Shown here: positions 45,802 to 57,525 of the stretch, piece after piece
Position numbering within the stretch: position 1 is the first letter of the stretch
How the letters are laid out: each line of letters begins with the position of its first letter
Assembly: GCA_030522415.1 (NCBI GenBank)
Contig: CM060108.1
Coordinates: forward strand, 43,754,256 to 43,818,255
Direction of reading: 5' to 3'
Source: Channallabes apus
Lineage: Eukaryota; Chordata; Actinopteri; Siluriformes; Clariidae
DNA length: 64,000 nt
Notes under the pieces: generated by a model
What the model was told of the DNA's origin: nothing
Databases searched by the model: none
What the model saw: only the letters and a program-made list of their open reading frames with translations
Made by a program: the position numbers and the translations under genes

Positions 45802-46177
45802 ACAGTAGCGCGGCGCTGTGCATACATTATCTCTGTGACACACTTGAATTGATAACTTCAGGCAGTGGAAATGTGAATAATCTGAAGAATATTATTAAAT
45901 CTAAAGTGTGACCTGCTTTATGAGTGGGTCCTACTACACACTGATTTACGCCTACTGAGTCCTGTATGGACATAAATGCTGTTCTCAGAGAGTTTTCTGG
46001 ATTCTCAAAATGAATATTAAAATCTCAAGCAATTAACACTTTGTCTACAGAAACGACTAGGTTTGAGAGGAAATCTGCAAATTCACAAGGAATTCAGAAT
46101 ACGGCCCTGGAGGTCTGTAAATGATGATTAGTGGAATCAACTGAGCTAACTTAATATACTTAAGTACACTTATGTTA
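45802..46177 (-). pseudogene. LINE endonuclease fragment
   Basis: Minus strand: LIIIYRPPGPYSEFL near 46100-46140, then a DFNIH block near 46015-46040 preceded by a stop where glycine is usual, and GPTHKAGHTLDLIIF near 45895-45930. These are conserved blocks of the apurinic-type endonuclease of L2/CR1 LINEs. The N-terminal half is lost to the adjacent MITE. Confidence 0.75.
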
Positions 46178-46437
46178 CTACACTGTAAAAAATCCAACTT
46201 GCAAAAAGTTAGGTGGACACATTTTTGAGCAGTGTTGAAATTACTTATAAAATCTATTTTACTGGATTTTACTACTATTTTGTCCAAAAAATATAAACAA
46301 TCAAGTTGAGTAAAGTTAATATTTTGATTTCTTTATTCAATGGTTTCACATCCTGCACTGTAAAAAATAAAAAGTTGACTTAACTTAAAAAGTTAAACCA
46401 ACCGGTTGCAAAGCAATTTTTAGTTCACTCAACTGAG
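46178..46437. mobile_element. MITE with CACTGTAAAAAAT ends
   Basis: CACTGTAAAAAAT occurs at about 46181 and 46356. The second is followed by AAAAGTTGACTTAACTT and AACCGGTT-centred sequence known from a fish miniature. Parts of two copies or a rearranged single copy; it separates LINE ORF1 from the endonuclease. Confidence 0.5.
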
Positions 46438-46439
46438 AC

Positions 46440-47048
46440 TATGAGCTATACTACAGGAAATGAGAGCAGCACCTTCACGAGTGGGATGGACACCGTCCCG
46501 CCCTAACAGGCCAGATTTGCCGTCGAAGGCCTTCCAATTATCTACTGTATGTAACCCACATTATTTTCGGGGCACCACCTGGACATCCAGCAATTCAGCG
46601 ACCATAACTTGCTGTAAGCTATGTCGCCACGTCTCATTGGGATGGGACCAGAGCATATTACTTCTTCGGACATCGCCTTCGCTAATTTAAACACCTCTGT
46701 AAACTTACTCTTACTAACCTCTGACTGACGAAGGCATATATCGTTAGCTCCAGCATGTACCACTATCTTAGAGAACCTATGCTGTCCTAGAGCCCTAAGA
46801 TTTCCTGCTCTGTCCGGTGCTCTGGCTCCCGGGATACACCTAACCACTGCCGCTGGTGCCCCTAAAGGTCTAGCTAATTTCACATCCCTCATTATAGAGT
46901 CTCCTATAACCAGAGCTCTTTCAGGTTTCTCAGCAGGTGCAGCACTGAGGAGAGCAAACCTGTTGGACACGTGAAGCGCAGAGGAGGTGTGGGCTAGCCT
47001 TAGCGTTAGCTTTGGCTGAACGAATATGCCCGCAAAGTCGTCAACCAC
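46440..47048 (-). pseudogene. LINE ORF1 with SGNH esterase domain
   Basis: VIGDSIMRDVKLA holds the GDS serine block, VVHAGANDICLRQ the GxND block, and after a frame break near 46545 DGVHPTREGAA holds the Asp/His block. WSLNCWMSRWCPEN is typical of fish L2-type ORF1. The esterase is an RNA-particle-associated hydrolase whose substrate is uncertain. The break before the last block makes it a relic. Confidence 0.82.
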
Positions 47049-47249
47049 TCGCCCTGCTGTGAGGGCTCTAATGCCGGAGTCGGGGGCTGGTTATCTCCAC
47101 ATGCGGCACCCAGACTGTAACGCTGCTCTCGCGCTCTCTAACCCTCTCTAAAGTCTACGTAAACTGTGTGCTGTACGTGCGGAGGTGTGTGTAGTGCACG
47201 TATGTTCGCTCGCGCAACGGCTGGTGGTGGCGCGTGCGCGATCTCTCCC

Positions 47250-48010
47250 CCTTTTTTTTCTCTATCTCGCTTTCCCTCTCACAGGTGGCCCCGCCCTGAT
47301 TGAGCGTGCCGTGACGTGCACCAGGATTGGCTGGCCTTGGATCTGTGCGTCCTTTTAAGCTGGCGGATGAAAGCCGGAAGTGTGCGACTTATGCCTAGTG
47401 TATGACTTACGTGCTCAGAAAGATTGATTGTTGGATTGTTGTTTGGTTGAGTGGTTGTGTGCTGGGTTGACTGTTGGTGTGTGAGTTATTGTGTGTTTGG
47501 AGAGAGAGACTGTGTGTCGCGCCCTGTGCTCTCTCATTTTCTTTTGTTTTATTTTCTTTTTTTTTGTTTGTAGCCATGGATGGAAGTGTTCCTCCCGCTA
47601 TTGTATATAGTTTTCTTTTGTTGTAAATATTGTATATATTATTAATTCTTTTCTTTTGTTTTTGTATATAGTAGAAGGAAGCAGTAGGGGTTGCCATTTT
47701 TTGTTGTCCCCCATTTTTTCCTGTGTTTTTGTATTGATAGTTAGGTAGTTAGTTTAGTCTTTGTATTTTGATTTATATTCTTTTCTTTGGTAGTTTAGTT
47801 AGTTTGGAGGGAGGAGACAGGGGTGGGGTTTTGTTTATTGTTTTGGCCTAGGCCCAACCCTGAAGCCAAGAGCTTCCTGTATGTGTGTGCGTGTGTGTGT
47901 GTGTGTTTAAAAAAAATAAAGGCCACGCACTGAACTTTGGTTGCAAAGTTTATTTATTATTTATTATTTTCTTTGTTGTGTCCCTGGACCCTAGACCAGG
48001 GGTCGTAACA
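47250..48010 (+). repeat. Possible LTR or promoter-like segment
   Basis: Promoter-like words sit close together at 47285-47370 (CCCCGCCC, TGACGT, GATTGGCTGG, TTTTAAG), and AATAAA lies at about 47925 before GGGGTCGTAACA. This looks like the order of an LTR, but no matching second copy was found: the candidate LTR at 51370-51580 is different. It could also be the leader of an unrelated element. Confidence 0.35.
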
Positions 48011-48579
48011 CCGTGTCTGGGAGCTACCTGGAGATACGGGCTTGTTGCACGGTGCAAGTCAAACTAGGTGAGAGCATTTATTTTCATGACTTCTTGGTGG
48101 GAGACATTGGAGCATGAGTGCATATTGGGGTTGGACATTTTAGAAAGGTGGGGTTCGGTGCTCAACCTAACGGACAGGAACCTAACTGAGTAGTAACTTT
48201 GGGATAGCTAGGTTGCTAACACCTAAACCACAGCCACACGCGTTAGTAGCACACACCTGGGGGTGGAACTTCCGGGGGTCGCGCCATACAAACATCCGAT
48301 ACCCGACCGAGCGAGTATACTGGGCGAGCTTTTGCAGCGTAGCAGCGCAGGGTTGAATCCTACACAGACCGATACTTTGAGGTCGTTTCTTCACGTATTT
48401 TCGCGGTAGATGAGCGCGAATGCACCCATACCAATTTGGGGCAGCACATGATCGAGTACGGGAAACGCAGCTCCTGTTCACTTGCATCCGAGATGACTTC
48501 CATTAGCTAAACGGGCTGTCGCAGAACAGAAGCTACGTGAGATGGCCGACTCGGGCGTCATTGAGCCAGCGGCCAGACC

Positions 48580-49260
48580 GTGGTCATGCTCGTGCGTAAA
48601 AAGGACGATTCTTGGCGAATTTGTGTCAATTACCGACGGTTAAACGACGTACAGTGGAAAGACTCTTACCTGTTGCCGCGGATAGATGATGCGCTGGAAC
48701 ATGTCGCGGGCTCAGCTTGGTTTAGCTCGTTGGATCTGCGTAGCAGGTACTGGCAAGTAGAGCTTGCCCTGGAAGCACGACCTAAAACTGCATTTTCGAT
48801 TGGGCAAGGGCTATGGCAATTCCGGCGTATGCCTTTCGGCCTATGTAACGCTCCAGCTACATTTGAATGGTTGATGGAGAAAGTGCTGGCAGATATTCCT
48901 CGCAACCGTTGTGTTGTCTACCTGGACGATTTACTGGTGCACTGCAAGGAGTTTGAGGTTGCGCTAGCTAACCTACGGGAGGTATTTCTGGCTATCCGGC
49001 GAATATATATATATATATATATAAAATTTGCGACTCAATCCCAAAAAGTGTTGCGGGTTTTTCTGGGTCACATAATTAGTGCCCAAGGGATTCCTACCGA
49101 CCCAGCTAAAATTGCAGCTGTACAGAATTGGCCTGAACCGACAAATGTGTCACAGCTACGCACCTTCCTATGTTTAGCCTCTTACTACCGCCGGTTCGTG
49201 AAAAACTTTGCCACAATCGCAAGCCCGCTGCACGGGTTAACAAAAAAGAACCAGCTGTTT
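48580..49260 (+). pseudogene. Gypsy reverse transcriptase with TA insertion
   Basis: [44 protein letters not shown] and catalytic VVYLDDLLVH in one frame, then connection-domain words (FLGHIISAQGIPTDPAKIA, RTFLCLASYYRRFV). A TATATA run (about 49003-49022) inserts YIYIYI into the protein without closing the frame. The frame loses homology after about 49260. Confidence 0.85.
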
Positions 49261-50081
49261 CGCTGGGACATTGTACTGTACATGCGCGTGCTTTTGCTCA
49301 GTTGCGTGAAGCTTTGGTCAAGTGTCCTGTTCTTGATTATCCAGATGCATCGCGCACGTTCATCCTTGACACAGACACGAGCGGTGTAGGGCTGTACTGT
49401 CTCAGGCTTCCGGTAACCAAGAGCGTGTTGTCGCTTATTTCAGCCGCGCATTGTCGAGACCCGAGAGGAATTATTGCATCACGCGGCACAAGCTGTTAGC
49501 GGTCATCACGGCTTTAAAACCTTTCTAGGCATACTTATAGGGGCAATAGTTCTTGCTGCGGACTCATCACGCTTCGCTAGTTTGGCTGCTCAGTTTTAAA
49601 GAGCCCGAGAGGCAGTTAGCGCGTTGGCTTGAGAGGCTACAAGACTACAGCTTCACTATTCAAGTGGAAAGCTGGAAAGCTAAACGCTAACACCGACGCT
49701 TTATCCCGCCGGCCATGCAGCAAAGCGCGTTGTCGGAACTGCGATAGGGTTGAGGAGCGCGTGTGCGGGGGCAACATAGACCAACCTCCAAAACCACTGA
49801 GCCGCAACATTCCTCCCGTTAAATCCTCCGGACTCCCCGGGGGTGATCAGCCGACTGAGCCGGCATGCAGCCGAGTTACTGCCTCGTCTAGGGCACCGTC
49901 CACAGTTGCTTCGCCGGTGCCACAGCTGGACAGTGATCAGCTCATTGCCGAGCAGGAGAGTGACCCGGTTCTGCATTAGGTACTAGGTTGGGTTAAAGCG
50001 GGCCTGAGACCGGATTATACCGCGATCGCTCATCTGGAGCTAGAGGTAAAGGTTCTCCAATCGCAGTTTACCCGCCTAGGG

Positions 50082-50800
50082 TTGCGGGAAGGTTTATTCT
50101 ACCGCCGCTGGGAACGGCCATGTGGTGATGTCGAGTGTTTTCAGCTGCTGGTACCGAGGACTTTGCGGGCATGTGTGCTGGGTTTGATTCATGGGCCTGC
50201 GGGTTCGGGACACTTCGCTGTAACCAAACCTTTGCGGCGGTTGCGCGCTCGCTTCTACTGGCCGGGCTGTCATACTGATAGCGAACTCTTTGTTCACAAA
50301 TTCGACTCCTGCACGGCAAAGAAGGGCCCTACCCAGCGCTTGCGAGCACCGCTGCAGGACTTTCGGGTGGGGGCACCTATGGAGCGTATGGGCGTGGACA
50401 TTCTTGGCCCGTTTCCCATTTCCAATCGCGGTAACCATTATGTGCTGGTGGTCATGGATTATTTCATGAAGTGGCCGGAGGCTTTTGCTGTGCCTGGCCA
50501 GAGCGCTTCCACCACGGCTCGAGTGCTGGTGGATGAGGTGTTCAGCCGATTCGGCGCCCCGGAGCAGTTACACAGGGGCGCAGCTTCGAGGCGGAGGTGC
50601 TTGCGGCGGTGTGCGAGCACCTCGGGGTGAAAAAGACCCGCACCATGCCTCTTCATATGCAAAGTGACGTCCTCGTGGAGCGGTTTAATCGAACGCTCAC
50701 CACAGAACTCGCCATGCTTACCAGCGATCGGACTGGGACGAACATTTGCCCCTCGTGCTATGGGCATACCGCACAGCAGTGCAGGAGTCATTGCAGCTAA
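50082..50800 (+). pseudogene. Gypsy integrase, frameshifted
   Basis: A zinc-binding part (HGPAGSGHFAVTK...FYWPGCHTD...C) and the first core Asp (GVDILGPFP) are in one frame to about 50570. There the frame breaks at the place of the second catalytic Asp, which I cannot find. A second frame resumes at 50597 (CEHLGVKKTRTMPLHMQSDV, VERFNRTL) with the catalytic Glu. Confidence 0.82.
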
Positions 50801-51369
50801 TGCCAGCTGCTTTAATGTTTGACCGTGATCTGCGCACTCCTGTGGACCTTGTGTTCGGTATGTAAACACTTGGCAGACGCCGGGTGTTAAGCAGCGCCGT
50901 GGTTATGACAATCACAGCCAGGGGCAAGACTTTGCTACAGGAGAGCAGGTACAGTATGGGTTTATTCTCCCGGAAGGAAAAGTGGGCTCTCACCCATACT
51001 TATGTCCCACTGGGTGGGACCCTGTACGGTAATCGCCCAGCTGTCTGATGTCATCTACCGGGTGTGGGTGGCGGGGCAAACGCGAGTGATTGTGCTTCAC
51101 CCGAGACCATCTGGCTCCCTACCAGCCACATGCCGGCGATACATCAAATGCTGCGGAGGCCGGACCGCCTCAGGACAAGGTTCACGCTCCTCCCTCCCCC
51201 ACAGAAGGACTCCGGCGTTCACAACTCCAGCGCCGACCGCCTGCACGCTTCAGAGACTGAGGTATTCGAGGTGACCGGGGACAGTCACAGCTCGGGGGGA
51301 GCGGAGCAGTGTGGCGTGGGCGGGGTGGCGGCTAGCGACCATCGTGCTTTGCGGGAGGTCTTGTAAGTG

Positions 51370-51580
51370 TTCACCCTGTGGGGGAAGTGTTTTTAGGTTA
51401 AGTGGCTTCGGCCATGTTAGGGTGTTAATGTATGTGTGTGCTATAACACTGAATGTGCTGCTCATGTTATACAGTGCGGAGAATAAATAAAATACTCCCA
51501 GCCATTGCATTGGGCAGCAACCAAGGTCATTCGTCTCTCCAACATCCTTTCCGGCGGTAAAACGATACAGTAGACATGAT
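51370..51580 (+). repeat. Probable 3' LTR of gypsy remnant
   Basis: Begins around TGTGGGGGAAGTG, contains AATAAATAAA at about 51483, and lies just beyond pol. No second copy in the window to fix its ends. Confidence 0.45.
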
Positions 51581-51904
51581 AACATACCTGAGTCGGAGAT
51601 TAGTTTTTTGGAGCTCATTAGTTACTGCTTAATTAATAACTACCCAAACTTTAATTAAAGAACCATATCGTCCAGTGTTACCAAACACACTTTGTATGTT
51701 GGACAATAATGAGGGAATGAATCTGTCAACATCTATTAAAGTCATTATTTATTGCTATACTTCATTTGTTTCTGTTGTAATTTTGCCAAAACATAGACAA
51801 AGAAGAAGAAGAAGATTGACAGGATCATAAATTAGACAGTTTGTTAACAACAGTTTACTAAGATATTCATAGCTTGCTGACGTAGTCCGCCTACATGTGT
51901 CAAA

Positions 51905-51932
51905 GGTGTGTGTGTGTGTGTGTGTGTGTGTA
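51905..51932. repeat. (GT)n microsatellite
   Basis: About 13 GT dinucleotides. The rest of 51580-52071 is unremarkable AT-rich DNA with an AAG run near 51800. Confidence 0.9.
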
Positions 51933-52071
51933 TTATTTGATTTTCATAACTTACTTCAGGGTGAGGCTTTGTTTTAAAATTGCACTATTTAAGAAGACAA
52001 TCCTTGTCCTAAAGTGATTGGCATGTTTTTTATTTTTCTTCAGAAAAAAAAATGCCATGCATTCATATATA

Positions 52072-53448
52072 CAGGTCCTTCTAAGAAAATTTGCATATTG
52101 TGATGAAGTTCATTATTTTCTGTAATGTACTAATAAACATTAGACTTTCATATATTTTAGATTCATTACACACAACTGAAGTAGTTCAAGCCTTTTATTG
52201 TTTTAATATTGATGATTGTGGCATACAGCTCAAACCCAAAATCCCTATCTCAAAAAATTTGCATATCATGAAAAGGTTCTCTAAACGAGCTATTAACCTA
52301 ATCATCTGAATCAACTAATTAACTCTAAACACCTGCAAAAGATTCCTGAGGCTTTTAAAAACTCCCAGACTGGTTCATTACTCAAAACCGCAATCATGGG
52401 TAAGACTGCCGACCTGACTGCTGTCCAGAAGGCCATCATTGACACCCTCAAGCAAGAGGGTAAGACACAGAAAGACATTTCTGAACGAATAGGCTGTTCC
52501 CAGAGTGCTGTATCAAGGCACCTCAGTGGGAAGTCTGTGGGAAGGAAAACGTGTGGCAGAAAACGCTGCACAACGAGAAGAGGTGACCGGGCCCTGAGGA
52601 AGATTGTGGAGAAGGACCGATTCCAGACCTTGAGGGACCTGCGGAAGCAGTGGACTGAGTCTGGAGTAGAAACATCCAGAGCCACCGTGTACAGGCGTGT
52701 GCAGGAAATGGGCTACAGGTTGCAAATTTTGCATGTCATTCGGAAATCAAGGTGCCAGAGTCTGGAGGAAGACTGGGGAGAGGGAAATGCCAAAATGCCT
52801 GAAGTCCAGTGTCAAGTACCCACAGTCAGTGATGGTCTGGGGTGCCATGTCAGCTGCTGGTGTTGGTCCAGTGTGTTTTATCAAGGGCAGGGTCAATGCA
52901 GCTAGCTATCAGGAGATTTTGGAGCATTTCATGCTTCCATCTGCTGAAAAGCTTTATGGAGATGAAGATTTCATTTTTCAGCACGACCTGGCACCTGCTC
53001 ACAGTGCCAAAACCACTGGTAAATGGTTTACTGACCATGGTATTACTGTGCTCAATTGGCCTGCCAACTCTCCTGACCTGAACCCCCTAGAGAATCTGTG
53101 GGATATTGTGAAGAGAAAGTTGAGAGACACAAGACACAAGAATCTGCAAAAGGATTCCCGACCAAGTATTGAGTGCAGAACTGAACATAATTATTTGAAG
53201 GTTGACTTTTTTTGTATTAAAAACACTTTTCTTTTATTGGTCGGATGAAATATGCTAATTTTTTGAGATAGGGATTTTGGGTTTTCATGAGCTGTATGCC
53301 ACAATCATCAATATTAAAACAATAAAAGGCTTGAACTACTTCAGTTGTGTGTAATGAATCTAAAATATATGAAAGTCTAATGTTTATCAGTACATTACAG
53401 AAAATAATGAACTTCATCACAATATGCTAATTTTTTTAGAAGGACCTG
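52072..53448 (+). mobile_element. Tc1-like transposon with about 200-bp inverted repeats
   Basis: 1377 bp flanked by TA (52070-52071, 53449-53450). The ends start CAGGTCCTTCTAA and the inverted repeats run inward about 200 bp (to about 52275, and from about 53240), with related motifs at outer and inner ends (AAATTTGCATATTGTG, AAATTTGCATATCATG). This is the IR/DR arrangement in which the transposase binds twice per end. The transposase inside is defective. Confidence 0.93.
52396..53248 (+). pseudogene. Tc1 transposase, deleted and frameshifted
   Basis: ATG at 52396 (MGKTADLTAVQKA). An N-terminal helix-turn-helix (TQKDISERIGCSQSAVSRHL) and a second one (GDRALRKIVEKDRFQTLRDL) bind the inverted repeats. 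Near 52720-52740 the frame changes and the segment that should carry the first catalytic Asp is missing: GYRLQ is followed almost at once by SFGNQGARVW. The second Asp (FQHDLAPAH) and Glu (DLNPLENLWD) remain in the shifted frame. The C terminus is also altered after NLQKDSRP. Catalytically dead. Confidence 0.92.
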
Positions 53449-53450
53449 TA

Positions 53451-54919
53451 CAAGAAGTGACTAAAGAAGACAAACACGTGCAATTTGCAAAATAAAGTGT
53501 TTTACTTTTGAAAGCTTGGAAAATCGCAGGCAAAAAAAAAACATCTGACGTTCAGACACTGCCTGCTGAGGAATCCGAATAATGTAAACTGTCGTAGATA
53601 ATTACCTTCAACTGTCTCACAATAGCTTCAGCTTCCTGAGGCTTTCACCTGCAACACACACACACACACACACACGCGCACTTCTCAGCCAGTCGGCTTA
53701 ATCTCTGTCAGACTTAACAAACACACCAAGGCTGTGCGTGCGAGGCGGCTGATAAAGATTTTTGATGTTTAAGATGTTTTCATTGGAGATTGCATCTTTT
53801 TGAGCCGAGCGTTAAGATAAGCAACCTCTTACGCAGACACCAGAGCAGCGACATGACTTGAAGTCTCGAACAAGAGCATGCGTGGAATCCTGAACAAATT
53901 CCTGTCATACCTATTTATTATTTTGACTATTTCTTTTATGTTTTTTAACCACAAACCACTTCATTCAGTAATACATTTCTGTCAGTGTAGTTCAACATGC
54001 AAATAAGTATAGGCATTAGGATTTCTAATCTCTCTCTTTTATTTTAAACAATTTTCCAGAGCTATTATAAACTTGACATACTGGTGCCTCTTACAGTGGA
54101 AAAAGCCCAGAGGGTTGTTTTTGCCACCTTAAATGTCGACTTCAAGAAATAATATAAGGCCCAAAGTATTTCCATATCCAGACTTTGTAGCGTATTATTT
54201 TAGGCTCGTTAACGTTCCACAGGTGTTGAGCCAAAAAAAAGGTAGAATACTAATTAATGTAAAACATTTCATCCTTTGTCCAATATAGTTGTCTTGCTTT
54301 ATATTTCCTAACTAGCAAGTCCTCGAAAAACCTTAATTGTGAGGTAAACATTACCACGGTAATTTACAGTACATTTGCAGTAATTACAACTTTGGGTGAC
54401 TTTCCAACTAACTTAATGAAATTCTTCATTTGTTGTACATTTTATATGTTTAGGCAATGTTTATAGAATTTGTCTCCAATGTGAGTGTTTTGTAATCTCA
54501 AACCACTTTGTAAATTTTTAATTCTTGAGGACAGAGCAGTCGACACTTTGCAGTTTCACTTTTAAAGAGATAAAAGACAGGCTGGTGAGGGAACAACTGT
54601 TTTTATGTAAGCAGTAGCAGGAACTAACTTGTCTCATAGACAATTGAATGAGATATAAATATAAACACAATTGAAAAACAGCATGCCATTCTGTCAAGAC
54701 CAGTATCAGGATCAAACCACCCAACTCACATTCAACAGAGCGGTCTACACACATGGCCACCAAGGCCTACCATTACAGAATCATACTCAAATTTTGCAAA
54801 TTGAGCCCCAAATGAAGAAAATCATGGCCATGTTTGGAAGGTTGTGCTCTTCCCTTACCATATTGAAATCTGTGAAATTTACTTGTGTCTTTTTTAATAC
54901 AAATGTTTCACTTTTTACT
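53451..54919. other. Intergenic, no gene seen
   Basis: Unique-looking, AT-rich; a short CA tract near 53655-53675. No coding sequence or known repeat. Confidence 0.55.
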
Positions 54920-55020
54920 GTGTGTATGTGTGTGGATGGATTGGCACCCATTCCAGGGAATCGAACCCGGACCCTGGAGGTGCAAGGGGACAGTGCTAAC
55001 CACTACACCACCATGCCGCC

Positions 55021-55021
<1 letters not shown>
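54920..55021 (-). mobile_element. SINE family 1, copy 7 (head only)
   Basis: The tRNA-like head (B box GGTTCGATTCC, A box) reads on the minus strand from 55021. The central body is deleted, so the head is joined to the GGCACCC region. Followed directly by a TTA run (55021-55060). Confidence 0.8.
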
Positions 55022-55060
<39 letters not shown>

Positions 55061-57492
55061 GCAAGTTGAACAAGAATTAAGACATTTGCTCTTAATCCAT
55101 ATTTCATAACAGTAAATTAATTGTGCATGAAGTTTCTTACCTAATGTGCTAAAAAAAAATTTGGGGATGATTTTATTCTTAGATTAACACAATGAAATGA
55201 CTAGCATGAGTCAAATGCTTTATGCAAATGAGCAAGCTACACACCTTTTGGGCTAAACACTGTGGAACTTTAACAATCCTACAATACCAACGTGCAAGTC
55301 TGGATTTGTATTTGCGCACTGTGTCATTACGTCATGGCTCCAGACGGTTGTGTTTTTCAGCACCACCTCAACTAATACAACATATGAAAGGCTTAATAAA
55401 ATAATTTGCTGAGTTGAATTATGTACAAAAGCCAGGAAAATGTTAAACTAAGCGGTACATGATTTCCGAAACAGACCTTAGCACTCTGGAGCTGCCAAGT
55501 TTCCCTGAATAATCTCTTTACGCAACTCTTTTTTTCCGTATTGCAAACGTTTATACGACTGCAAATCTTTTGTGAAAGCATTGACGTTTGAAAGTTTGTC
55601 AACTGTATGAAAGTAGAGCTACTTCTATTTTGGTGCTGATGTCTTCTCACCTTTGGAAATGGGAGAGGAATGCCTTAATCTGGTGAATTGAATGCACTTC
55701 AGCAGAAAAGCTTCTTTAGAAGTAATGAATGCCAAGGAGTCCATAGCATTGTGTTCTAAATACTGCTGATTGTGTCTTTGTTAGAGGAGGGTGTGGCTTT
55801 TCATGTAGACATTGTGTTCATGACAAACATTATCAGATTAAATCCAGACAGACAACATACAGCTTGACTTTCGAGACTGAAACTATTTGACGGCGTTCAT
55901 AAAAATCACTTCGACACACCTGATGGCGTGCCTCACAATGAATGGAACAATTAGGAATTTGTAAATAATACTCAACTGACAGCTCGTATTTAAAAGCTAC
56001 AAATGCTTGTGATAACATTCTTAGCTAACTGACATGACATGAACATGTTTTATTATACATATATTTTGTATTCATGTATACAGTATACTATATTAAAAAA
56101 AATTCATCTTTGGCATAATAACGGGATTCAGTTATAGAAATGGGCACAAATGTTTCCTGTAAACAGGCTGCAAAGTGACTAAAAATGCTATTTTAAAATG
56201 GGTTGTTTACACAACATGAGCAGCAACTTCATTTCCCCTCTCGTCTGTTCCAACCACTCAGCATCTGCAGTATACTAATCACCGGCCTGATCATCCGTCA
56301 TCATCTGCACCTGTTTATCACTAGTTCATGCCCTTGAGATATATAGTTTTAATGCTTGAATGATTCATAGGTCACTGTGTGGCTTAGCAAACACACACAC
56401 TAAAAAACATGCCTCTGAAAACTGTTCAGGTACAGGGACTGGACTGAAAATGAGAGCAAAAATAAAAGCTTTCCTTCAGAAAGCCTGTGGACCTAATCCT
56501 CAAGATTACATTAAAAATACAAGAAAGTCTGTCTCTTTGGAGCTCTTCACATACTGTATTTAAAAGTAAGATCGGAACTGTACAAGTGGCAATAACTCAC
56601 AGCTGGATTACTGTAATGTGCAAGTGTCATTGGTGAATGATTGTTTCCACTCACTGACTGTTCAGGGGAATAATTACAGTGGGCTGCTAGCCACCTCAGC
56701 TGGGACCTTCATTCACATATGAATGGCCTACTTTAAAATATTAGCAGCACTGCAAAAAAATTATTTAACTACTGAGCTACTACTTTCCTTTATGTATAAA
56801 AGGCGGCCTTAACACAGAACCTTGTGGAATACCAGGTTTGAGGAAGGTAGTAACTCAATTGTTAAATGTTTGTCCTACTAATTGGACGGTTCTGTGTTTG
56901 AATCAGTCCTGCCAAACTTACTCCAAATCTCAAATGCTGTCATAGCCATAGTAAATTATTATTCACTTTAAATCAAATTGTCAGCCAAATTAATTTTTTA
57001 GATTGTAAAGATAATGTCTTCAAAACAGGTAGGTTTACCAATGTCATTTGCACTGTATTTGACAGAGAATGACATGTAGGACGTAAATAAAGAATTAAAT
57101 GAGATTTTGACTTGTGAAGTCAGATATGAAGATCATGCGTGTGCTGATGCATTTACAACATATTTAGTAGCTGTCTGGTCAAGGTCACAGTAGTGTAAAT
57201 CAGTAAAACAACAATATGAACTAAGTGAGTTGAATTTGGAAACAAACAAATAAATGAATGAATGAATGAATGAAAGTCTCATGCATATCTCTAGTTGATA
57301 CCTGTTATGAAGTTCATTGCTTTATCTGAGGTTTAGGAACAATTTTTTCCCATATTTGTCGCTGCAGATATATGTCCTTTGCACTTAACAGATACACCAA
57401 AATTCGTATATGGGATTTGTAAATACTAGCAATGCAGTAGACAAAGCAATTTAATGAAAACCTGAGTGTTTAAAGCAATACCTTATGCCTTA

Positions 57493-57525
<33 letters not shown>

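Larger units (their letters stand above)
43605..47110 (-). mobile_element. L2-type LINE, broken and nested
   Basis: Pieces of one non-LTR retrotransposon lie in order on the minus strand: ORF1 esterase (46440-47048), endonuclease (45802-46177), linker (43972-44557) and the start of reverse transcriptase (43605-43800). A hAT miniature (44558-45793) and a small MITE (46178-46437) interrupt it. The catalytic half of reverse transcriptase and the 3' end are missing. L2/Maui assignment rests on the ORF1 esterase and on the NYRPISNLPFISKILEK and PRFLFNTVAKLT phrases. Confidence 0.8.
48320..51580 (+). mobile_element. Second Ty3/gypsy element, pol remnant
   Basis: A different gypsy family from copies A and B, on the plus strand and badly decayed. 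Recognisable parts: pre-RT words (SQ/TDTLRSFLHVFS, CTHTNLGQHMIEYG in several frames, 48320-48480), reverse transcriptase (48580-49260), RNase H traces (49280-49720), integrase (50082-50800), and a probable 3' LTR (about 51370-51580, AATAAA near 51483). No gag and no clear 5' LTR. Confidence 0.8.

Noticed and set aside
48182..48487. 101-codon minus-strand frame
   Set aside because: Antisense to plus-strand gypsy pol remnants.
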